Position numbers and translations under genes: made by a program. Positions 1-5,227 of a stretch of 5,227 bases of DNA are shown in pieces. Source of the DNA: Fidelibacterota bacterium (GTDB lineage Bacteria > Marinisomatota > Marinisomatia > Marinisomatales > UBA8229); NCBI GenBank assembly GCA_002686675.1, contig NYYF01000013.1:1-5227 (forward strand), written 5' to 3'. Below the pieces are notes generated by a model. That model did no database searches. It saw only the letters and a program-made list of their open reading frames with translations, and was not told the DNA's origin. The first letter of the stretch is position 1, and every line of letters begins with the position of its first letter.

Positions 1-537
1 ACGAGTTTCATTATGCCCTATGAAGGTGAAGTATATTATTTCTTAGGAACATCCACAGGGGTTTATTCTACGGATGAATTAGATGGAGATAACACTGTCT
101 GGGCGCTTGAAGGAACAGAACTAATGGGGAATGTAGTTGTTGATGCTTTGGTAGGAAGAGAAGAAGATGGTTATATTGTTGCGGCTACCCATGGAATAGG
201 CGTTTATTCCGCAACCCTTGAAAGTTGGGCTTCTATTCAAGGTGAGGCAGGATTGCCTGATCAATTTGTTCTTCATCAGAACTATCCCAATCCCTTTAAT
301 CCAACTACGACAATCAAATATGAATTATTTCAGTCTTCACGGGTAACCATTTCTGTTTACGATATGCTTGGGCGGTTAGTTAAAGCACTTGTGAATAGCA
401 TGCAGGAGCCCGGTGTTAGGACCATTCAATGGGATGCTACAAATGAAGAGGGTAATCGAGTTAGTGCTGGGGTTTACATTTATAAATTAAAAGCGGGTGA
501 TTTAATGGAAACAAAAGAAATGATTTTGTTGAAATAA
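1..537 (+). CDS. Secreted T9SS cargo protein, 3' end (propeller-like repeats plus type A sorting domain)
   Basis: The reading frame is open from base 1 and stops with TAA at 535-537. The first ATG (13) has no sign of being the true start, so this is most likely the C-terminal 178 residues of a longer secreted protein. The first ~75 residues hold two short propeller-blade-like units, with YYFLGTSTGVYST near the start and YIVAATHGIGVYSATL near residues 58-73. They resemble the 'y.gT..GvY' repeats of sortilin-like or two-component-regulator-type beta-propellers. Residues ~85-178 form a typical T9SS type A C-terminal sorting domain with a FlgD-Ig-like fold: LPDQF, then NYPNPFNPTTTIKY, VYDMLGRLVK, and the final SAGVYIYKLKAG strand ending in ILLK. 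In this family the tail directs export across the outer membrane and is usually cleaved. The catalytic or binding role of the main body lies outside the window and cannot be named. The gene is separated from the mre operon by a terminator and seems functionally unrelated. Confidence 0.9.
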   Translation, partial: TSFIMPYEGEVYYFLGTSTGVYSTDELDGDNTVWALEGTELMGNVVVDALVGREEDGYIVAATHGIGVYSATLESWASIQGEAGLPDQFVLHQNYPNPFNPTTTIKYELFQSSRVTISVYDMLGRLVKALVNSMQEPGVRTIQWDATNEEGNRVSAGVYIYKLKAGDLMETKEMILLK

Positions 538-550
538 AGTTGATGCGTTA

Positions 551-579
551 AAAAAACCCCGCTTTGAGCGGGGTTTTTT
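551..579 (+). terminator. Intrinsic (Rho-independent) terminator after the T9SS cargo gene
   Basis: A perfect 12-bp inverted repeat has arms at 551-562 (AAAAAACCCCGC) and 568-579 (GCGGGGTTTTTT) around the 5-nt loop TTTGA. The GC-rich core of six pairs is followed by a T run that continues after one G (581-585). It starts 13 nt after the stop codon of the upstream gene, the expected position. The A run on the 5' side means the hairpin could also work on the opposite strand, but no convergent gene is seen here. It should insulate the mre operon from upstream transcription. Confidence 0.93.
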
Positions 580-699
580 GTTTTTAGCATTTCTAAATTA
601 TTCAGGTAAGAGGTAACTGCGAAAAATATAATAACCTTACTCATTCTTCTTGCATTTATAAACCGACTGAATAAAACAATTCTTAATGAAATGAATAAG

Positions 700-728
700 A
701 AATATCTTAACTTTCTCGATAGATATTT
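700..728. repeat. 8-bp inverted repeat overlapping the candidate mre promoter
   Basis: AAATATCT (700-707) and AGATATTT (721-728) are exact reverse complements separated by 13 nt, with a further possible G-T wobble pair outside. The dyad covers the candidate -35 and spacer. A second, smaller set of mirrored words overlaps it: TTCTTA (680-685), TAAGAA (696-701) and TCTTA (705-709). It could be an operator or a weak hairpin, but the DNA is very AT-rich and chance is a real alternative. Confidence 0.35.
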
Positions 729-734
729 TACAAT
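707..734 (+). promoter_or_regulatory. Candidate promoter of the mre operon (weak)
   Basis: The gap between the terminator and mreB (580-757) must hold the operon promoter if the terminator is efficient. The best sigma70-like pair I see is TTAACT (707-712), a 16-nt spacer, then TACAAT (729-734), 24 nt before the mreB ATG. The -10 matches TATAAT at five of six positions and the -35 matches TTGACA at four of six. A TATAAT at 627-632 has no convincing -35. The region is so AT-rich that such matches arise easily, and the lineage may use a different housekeeping consensus (for example TAnnTTTG), so this is a guess about position. Confidence 0.3.
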
Positions 735-757
735 AAAAAATAATTAGTTGAGTTTAT

Positions 758-1786
758 ATGGGGTTTTTAGGTGCCATTTCAAACACGTTTAACTGGATGT
801 CTGGGGATATTGCCATTGATCTTGGGACTGCTAACACGCTCATTTGGTTAAAGGGGAGGGGAATTATAATTAATGAACCCTCAATTGTTGCCCGGTCTGT
901 CCATGATGAAAAAATTGTTGCTGTTGGTCAGGAAGCAAAGGACATGGTTGGCAAAACCCATAGGGATTTAGAAACAATCCGTCCCCTTCAAGATGGCGTT
1001 ATTGCGGATTTTAATATGACGGATGGAATGCTGCAGGGCTTTATCCGTAAAATTAATCTAAACCGACTTGCAAGACCTCGGATGGTTCTCTGTGTACCAA
1101 GCGGGGTAACGGCGGTGGAGCAAAGCGCTGTTAAGGATTCTGGTCAACGTGCTAATGCCAGGGAAGTATATTTGATTGAAGAGCCTGTAGCAGCAGCGAT
1201 AGGAATTGGACTTGATATCAGCAAACCTATTGGAAATATAATTGTAGATATTGGTGGTGGTACTACAGAGATTGCCGTAATTGCATTAAATGGTGTTGTT
1301 ACTAAAGAAGCTATCCGCATTGCTGGAGATGAGATGGATGAAGCAATTATTCTTTGGTTTCGATCTGAGCACAAGCTTGAAATTGGTCTTCCCACAGGTG
1401 AAGCTATCAAAAAATCTGTAGGATCTGCGATGAGGATAAAACCAATTACTATTTCTGTAAAGGGACGCGATCTTGTTTCCGGTATTCCCAAAACAATTGA
1501 AGTATCCTCCGATGAAATACGTCAAGCAATGAAAGATCCTATAAATTCCATTGTGGAAGCAGTGAAATATGCATTGGAAAAAACACCCCCGGAACTGGCT
1601 TCGGATATCCTTGACCGAGGGATTATAATGACCGGAGGAGGTAGCCTTTTAAAAGGCATTGATCAAATAATCAGGGAACGAACCAATGTACCTGTGAATG
1701 TAGCAGAAGAACCATTGTTATCCGTTGTACGTGGTACTGGAATTGTTTTAGAAAATGTGAAGAAATATGAGGATGTGTTAATGTAA
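758..1786 (+). CDS. mreB: Rod shape-determining protein MreB (bacterial actin)
   Basis: MreB is an actin-fold ATPase that polymerises into membrane-bound antiparallel double filaments and orients the cell-wall elongation machine. At 342 aa it has the usual family length. Residues 17-28 (DIAIDLGTANTL) are the phosphate-1 loop with D21. LIEEP at 139-143 holds the Glu of the catalytic region. VDIGGGTTE at 163-171 is the phosphate-2 loop with D164. IRIAGDEMDEAI follows at 186-197. GRDLVSGIPKTIEVSS spans 236-251, EKTPPELASDI 274-284, and the adenosine motif TGGGSLLKG 292-300. E215 and K218 align with the adenosine-contacting Glu and Lys of the actin/Hsp70 fold. The first 14 residues (GFLGAISNTFNWM) look like the amphipathic membrane-binding helix of Gram-negative MreBs, which supports the ATG at 758 over M14. 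No Shine-Dalgarno precedes it. It is the first gene of the operon, 1 nt from mreC. Unusual residues occur at 122-133 and 211-228 (see findings). Confidence 0.98.
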   Translation: MGFLGAISNTFNWMSGDIAIDLGTANTLIWLKGRGIIINEPSIVARSVHDEKIVAVGQEAKDMVGKTHRDLETIRPLQDGVIADFNMTDGMLQGFIRKINLNRLARPRMVLCVPSGVTAVEQSAVKDSGQRANAREVYLIEEPVAAAIGIGLDISKPIGNIIVDIGGGTTEIAVIALNGVVTKEAIRIAGDEMDEAIILWFRSEHKLEIGLPTGEAIKKSVGSAMRIKPITISVKGRDLVSGIPKTIEVSSDEIRQAMKDPINSIVEAVKYALEKTPPELASDILDRGIIMTGGGSLLKGIDQIIRERTNVPVNVAEEPLLSVVRGTGIVLENVKKYEDVLM

Positions 1787-1787
1787 G

Positions 1788-2597
1788 GTGGCTGGGAGGA
1801 GTTTATATTTATCTATTCTTCGGAATAAACCTCATATTGCTTTTGTAATTTTTTTTAGTCTTTCACTAAACATTCTTTTAACTGGTGATTCATCGGCTAG
1901 TTTAGATTTGATCAGGGGTAAAACTCTTGATATATTTTCCTTCCTTTATTCTCCCCTGACATGGATAAAATCATCTTTTTTGCTTGAAGAAGAAAATACT
2001 CTTTTAAGAGAGAAGAACCTTCGATTATCTCTTCAGGTTGAATCCATGCTCCAACTTGTATCAGAAAATAAACGTCTTGAGCAACTGTTGGAATTTAAGC
2101 GTGAAAGCAAGTTGACACTTTTAGCATCAAAAGTGATTAACAAAGGATTGCATTCAAATATAACGTCTATTTCAATCGATGTTGGTTCCCTTTCCGGGGT
2201 TGGAGTGAACAACCCTGTACTTACAACCTCTGGTGTAGTTGGAAAGACAATACTTGTAGCAGATCGTTCTTCGGTTGTCCAATTACTGAGTGACTTAAAT
2301 TTTCGGTTGAGCGTAAGGATTCTACCCAGTGAAGCGACTGGAATACTTCGTTGGGTGGGAAGGAATCTCTGCGAGATTAGGGAAGTACAGAAAAATGCGG
2401 AAATAGAAATGGGAAACAAGGTTGTGACATCGGGATTCAGTAAAATTTACCCGAGAAATCTTCCTGTAGGTGAGGTTATTGGTATTACGGTTGAACGGGG
2501 CAGTTTTCAAAAGATTATTTCTATACGTGTCAATGATGATCTTGGTTCACTGATTAATGTTTTTGTTATTACGGATCAAAGTGATGAACTGGATTAA
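1788..2597 (+). CDS. mreC: Rod shape-determining protein MreC
   Basis: MreC is a bitopic inner-membrane protein whose periplasmic domain binds and activates PBP2 in the elongasome. The 269-aa product has a short basic cytoplasmic N-terminus, one membrane helix at about 17-32, and a predicted coiled coil at about 66-105 rich in Leu/Glu (EEENTLLREKN, SENKRLEQLLE). The double beta-barrel MreC domain follows from about 110 to 264. It carries the family pattern SIDVGSLSGVGVNNPV (129-144), GVVGK (149-153), a 'S.VQLLSD' strand, then VTSGFSKIYPRNLPVGEV. The GTG at 1788 is forced: an in-frame TAA lies just upstream (1779-1781), and no other ATG, GTG or TTG occurs before the membrane helix ends. The gene begins 1 nt after the mreB stop and its 3' end overlaps mreD by 14 nt. 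Sequence conservation in MreC is low, so identification rests on architecture, these motifs and operon position, which agree. Confidence 0.96.
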   Translation: MAGRSLYLSILRNKPHIAFVIFFSLSLNILLTGDSSASLDLIRGKTLDIFSFLYSPLTWIKSSFLLEEENTLLREKNLRLSLQVESMLQLVSENKRLEQLLEFKRESKLTLLASKVINKGLHSNITSISIDVGSLSGVGVNNPVLTTSGVVGKTILVADRSSVVQLLSDLNFRLSVRILPSEATGILRWVGRNLCEIREVQKNAEIEMGNKVVTSGFSKIYPRNLPVGEVIGITVERGSFQKIISIRVNDDLGSLINVFVITDQSDELD

Positions 2598-3060
2598 ATT
2601 GATATATTCATTAGTTGGTGTATTTTCCTTACAATTTATCTTGGCAGATTTTCTTTCTATAAATGGTATCCGTCCAGATTTTGTTCTGATTTATATTTTA
2701 TATATTGGATTACATCATGGCAGTTTTCCAAGTGTAATTGTTGGATTTTTCCTGGGACTGTTAGTTGATTTTACCGGAGTTGGGTCATTATTTGGGTTGA
2801 CTTCCCTTACGTATGTTATAACCGGGTATTTGTCAGGATTTTTACACGGCAAGTATTATAAAATGATTCCAACATATTATCATTTTACTTGGCTTGGAAT
2901 AATTTTATTTCATTTCTTTATCTATTCTTTTATCCGGTATCAGGATTTATTTGAAACTACAATGACTGTTTTTTGGTTGAAATGGATTTTGACATCGGGT
3001 TATACTCTTGGTTTTCTCGCAATTTTTCAAATGATTATTCCGCTTCAACAAGACGACTAA
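2584..3060 (+). CDS. mreD: Rod shape-determining protein MreD
   Basis: MreD is a small polytopic inner-membrane protein of the elongasome that works with MreC to tune PBP2-RodA activity. From the ATG at 2584 the product is 158 aa, normal for the family. It is very hydrophobic, with about five membrane segments (roughly 5-24, 31-45, 48-68, 70-88 and 100-118) plus a last one near 130-152. Family landmarks are the Gln of the first helix (Q17), GIRPDFVLIYILY at 28-40, the GFFLGLLVDFTGVGSLFG block at 54-71 with D62, and the GYLSGFLHG segment at 81-89. The frame also has an ATG at 2557 (adds nine residues, MFLLLRIKV) and a GTG at 2581. I prefer 2584 because it gives the usual short N-terminus and a 14-nt rather than 41-nt overlap with mreC. 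The stop codon directly abuts the mrdA ATG. Confidence 0.93.
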   Translation: MNWIKLIYSLVGVFSLQFILADFLSINGIRPDFVLIYILYIGLHHGSFPSVIVGFFLGLLVDFTGVGSLFGLTSLTYVITGYLSGFLHGKYYKMIPTYYHFTWLGIILFHFFIYSFIRYQDLFETTMTVFWLKWILTSGYTLGFLAIFQMIIPLQQDD

Positions 3061-4839
3061 ATGCTTAAAGCAGAAAACTTAATATCAAAGCAGCGGTATT
3101 ATTTTGTTACAGGAGTTGTTATTTTTCTAATGTTAATACTCTTGAGTCGATTTTTCTATTTACAGATTTTTCGATATGAAAAGTACAAACATAAAGCAGA
3201 AATCAATCGAATTCGTGCTGTAACTGTTAATGCTCCCAGAGGACTAATCCTTGATAGAAATGGAAATATTTTAGTAGATAACTATCCAACTTATATTTTA
3301 ACCGCAATACCTGGGGAAATGGAGCAAAAGGAGAAGATATTTAATTCCATTAGTCAATGTACTGGAATTGACTCATTGATTATCGCTGAAAATTTCAGTA
3401 AATATTATAGGGCTAAATTTGTTCCAACACGGTTGATGAAAGATCTTACCTTTCATCAGATTAGTATTCTTGAAGAGAATATACTGGATTTGCCTGGAGT
3501 TAATTATAAACAGTTTCCAGAGCGATATTATCCCAGCAGAATTAATGGATCGCATTTTCTGGGATATTTAAATGAAGTTGATAAACAAGTCCAAGAAAAA
3601 CTAGAAAATCCTAATGTGTATGAACTTGGGGATTTGATTGGATGGTCTGGGCTAGAGAAGTTTTATGAATCTCAACTCAAGGGGGCACGTGGTGTTAAAT
3701 ATCTTGAAGTAGATGCCTTGGGTAGGGAAATGGAGGAAGTCAAGGGGTATAACAACCGGCGTTCTGAACCTGGGGCTGACATAAGATTAATGATTGATGC
3801 AGATCTCCAATTGTTAATGGAAGAGAAGATGAAAGATTATCGCGGTATAGCTGTATTATCTAATCCCAAAACAGGAGAAATACTGGCTTATGTGAGCAAA
3901 CCGGATTACCCACCAAATATTTTTACTGGTAAAATGCTTAAAGATGATTGGAATGAAGTCCGAAATGATCCCCATCGACCACTAATTGATCGAGTTATTA
4001 CTGGTTTATATCCACCAGGATCAACCTTCAAGATTATCACTGCTCTTGCCCTGTTAGAAGAAAACTTATTAGATCCATCAAAGGAGGTGGAATGCAACGG
4101 TTCGTATCAATTTGGTGATCGTACTTTTCATTGCTGGAATGAAACCGGTCATGGCTCCGTTAATTTGCAAACGGGCATAGCTCAATCATGTAATATTTAT
4201 TTTTACCAGATGGTTCAGAAATTATCCCTGTCCCAATGGGCAGACAATTGCTTTGATTTCGGTTTTGGTCAGGAAACGGGGATTGATTTGGTCTACGAAA
4301 AAAGGGGAGTCATACCTACAGAAAAATATATGAACAGGAAATATGGAAAATGGGGATGGTCACGAGGAAATTTATTAAATTTGGCACTTGGACAGGGAGA
4401 TATACTTGTGACTCCAATTCAAATGGTACAATTTATTAATCAAATAGCCACTCACGGCAATGCAGAGCGATTACATTTTGTAAAGAAGGATAATGAAGAA
4501 AAGGGCATTCGACCCCAATATTCAGACAATACCTGGAAAAAAATTGAAAAATATTTACTATCGACAGTTACCGATAATCAAGGTACCGGTCGATCTGCTG
4601 ATCCAAAAATCAAGGGATTAATTATAGGGGGTAAAACTGGAACTGCAGAAAATCCGCATGGAGATCCTCATGCATGGTTCATCGGATTTGGAAAGAAGGA
4701 TAACCAAATACTAACAACAGTAATATTAGTTGAGAATGGTGGACATGGAGGGGAAATTGCTGCACCCATTGCACGCAATGCATATTCCCGGTATTTTTTA
4801 CCAATAAAACAATCACAAATTGTACTTAAAACTCCTTGA
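3061..4839 (+). CDS. mrdA: Penicillin-binding protein 2, peptidoglycan D,D-transpeptidase of the elongasome
   Basis: PBP2 is the class B PBP that crosslinks new peptidoglycan strands during sidewall elongation, partnered with RodA and activated by MreC. The product is 592 aa. A single membrane anchor lies at about 13-37. It is followed by the NRIR segment and RGLILDRNG (60-68) that open the pedestal/dimerisation domain, which includes GWSGLEKFYE (194-203). The transpeptidase domain covers about 245-585 and has all three active-site motifs: SxxK as S321-T-F-K324 (within YPPGSTFK), SxN as S376-C-N378, and KTG at 525-527 (KTGTAE). GHG (363-365) and YFY just after SxN are typical of the PBP2 subfamily rather than the division enzyme PBP3/FtsI, as is the mre neighbourhood. 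Three Cys and one His (C345, C358, H364, C377) could bind zinc (see findings). The ATG directly follows the mreD TAA with no gap and no Shine-Dalgarno, which suggests reinitiation. The TGA stop overlaps the likely rodA start. Confidence 0.98.
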   Translation: MLKAENLISKQRYYFVTGVVIFLMLILLSRFFYLQIFRYEKYKHKAEINRIRAVTVNAPRGLILDRNGNILVDNYPTYILTAIPGEMEQKEKIFNSISQCTGIDSLIIAENFSKYYRAKFVPTRLMKDLTFHQISILEENILDLPGVNYKQFPERYYPSRINGSHFLGYLNEVDKQVQEKLENPNVYELGDLIGWSGLEKFYESQLKGARGVKYLEVDALGREMEEVKGYNNRRSEPGADIRLMIDADLQLLMEEKMKDYRGIAVLSNPKTGEILAYVSKPDYPPNIFTGKMLKDDWNEVRNDPHRPLIDRVITGLYPPGSTFKIITALALLEENLLDPSKEVECNGSYQFGDRTFHCWNETGHGSVNLQTGIAQSCNIYFYQMVQKLSLSQWADNCFDFGFGQETGIDLVYEKRGVIPTEKYMNRKYGKWGWSRGNLLNLALGQGDILVTPIQMVQFINQIATHGNAERLHFVKKDNEEKGIRPQYSDNTWKKIEKYLLSTVTDNQGTGRSADPKIKGLIIGGKTGTAENPHGDPHAWFIGFGKKDNQILTTVILVENGGHGGEIAAPIARNAYSRYFLPIKQSQIVLKTP

Positions 4840-5227
4840 TATTTTCTGTAAGCGGAAATCATTTTTCTAAGAGTCCTTTTACAATCATTCTTGCCAGTAT
4901 GGTTCTGACATCCATTGGATTAATTTCTTTATTAAGTATTTCTGTCCACCAGAGTTCGGATATTTTAAGGAGTTCATTTTTTAAACAGTTGTTGTTTCTT
5001 GGGCCATCCTTAATCGGATTATTGATTATGATATTCATTCCAAAATATTTAATCCACAAATATATTTTTCCAATGTACTTTATTGTACTTGGAGTGCTTT
5101 TTTTACCATATTTCGGCAGAACTATTGCAGGCACTTACCGGTGGATTGATCTGGGACCTATTGGATTCCAGCCATCGGAATTTGCAAAATTGATTATTGT
5201 ATTTAGTCTTGCAAAATACTTATCTGA
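4836..5227 (+). CDS. rodA: RodA, SEDS-family peptidoglycan glycosyltransferase (5' part, cut by window end)
   Basis: RodA is a polytopic SEDS enzyme that polymerises lipid II into glycan strands in a complex with PBP2. The frame is open from 4830 to the window end, and 130 residues are visible. A first membrane helix at about 15-36 (FTIILASMVLTSIGLISLL) is followed by KQLLFLGPSLIG (50-61), two further hydrophobic stretches, and the SEDS signature at 99-118: GTYRWIDLG with W103, then FQPSEFAK with E115 and K118. The catalytic Asp of the large periplasmic loop lies beyond the window. The best start is TTG at 4836, which overlaps the mrdA TGA stop (TTGA, 3 nt). An in-frame TAA lies at 4827-4829, and the first ATG (4899) would begin in the middle of membrane helix 1. 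The family call is firm and the start is inferred. The missing 3' part is an edge effect, not a truncation. Confidence 0.93.
   Translation, partial: MIFSVSGNHFSKSPFTIILASMVLTSIGLISLLSISVHQSSDILRSSFFKQLLFLGPSLIGLLIMIFIPKYLIHKYIFPMYFIVLGVLFLPYFGRTIAGTYRWIDLGPIGFQPSEFAKLIIVFSLAKYLS

Noticed and set aside
586..757. A small RNA or leader peptide gene between the terminator and mreB
   Set aside because: I saw no convincing open frame, riboswitch-like structure or second terminator in this AT-rich stretch.
1144..1491. A 115-codon minus-strand open frame inside mreB
   Set aside because: It is an antisense shadow of a clearly conserved gene, with no start context and a low-complexity Ile/Ser/Pro-rich product.
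1794..1801. GGGAGGAG, a Shine-Dalgarno-like word just inside mreC
   Set aside because: It is part of the first mreC codons (Gly-Arg-Ser). No ATG, GTG or TTG follows in frame at suitable spacing; the only option would be a rare ATT at 1815. It is probably coincidence.
2557..2583. Earlier ATG for mreD at 2557
   Set aside because: It adds nine residues (MFLLLRIKV) and increases the mreC overlap to 41 nt. The 2584 start gives a more typical MreD N-terminus. It is not excluded.
4859..5134. A 91-codon open frame on the minus strand
   Set aside because: It lies antisense to the 5' part of rodA, whose + strand frame carries the SEDS motifs. Its translation shows no recognisable domain.
1..5227. Mobile elements, CRISPR arrays, tRNA or rRNA genes, defence systems
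   Set aside because: No terminal repeats, repeat-spacer pattern, RNA gene signatures or transposase-like frames are present. Outside the 220-nt gap (538-757), the window is filled by housekeeping shape genes and the T9SS gene.

Overview
The window is a conventional cell-shape (elongasome) operon, mreB-mreC-mreD-mrdA(PBP2)-rodA, all on the + strand. It is preceded by the 3' end of an unrelated secreted-protein gene. I found no novel system. The points worth a second look are details inside familiar genes.

Organism: the first gene ends in a type IX secretion (T9SS) C-terminal sorting domain of the 'NYPNPFNP' kind. With AT-rich DNA and no usable Shine-Dalgarno sequence before the starts, this suggests the Fibrobacterota-Chlorobiota-Bacteroidota (FCB) superphylum. 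The style of the tail and of MreB fits the non-Bacteroidota lineages such as Marinimicrobia (SAR406), Ignavibacteriota or Calditrichota better than classic Bacteroidota. This placement is inference. The rod-shape operon implies a Gram-negative, peptidoglycan-containing, probably rod-shaped cell.

Layout: 1-537 is the 3' end of a T9SS cargo gene with propeller-like repeats and the sorting tail. 551-579 is a strong intrinsic terminator. 580-757 is an AT-rich intergenic region with a weak candidate promoter overlapped by an 8-bp inverted repeat. 758-1786 is mreB, 1788-2597 mreC (GTG start), 2584-3060 mreD, 3061-4839 mrdA, and 4836-5227 the 5' part of rodA (probable TTG start, cut by the window edge). 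The operon genes abut or overlap at every junction (1-nt gap, 14-nt overlap, 0-nt gap, 3-nt overlap), so co-transcription and translational coupling are likely.

How they work together: MreB forms membrane-bound actin-like filaments that guide the machine. MreC and MreD are the membrane and periplasmic regulators. PBP2 (mrdA) is the crosslinking transpeptidase, and RodA is the SEDS glycosyltransferase that polymerises glycan strands with it.
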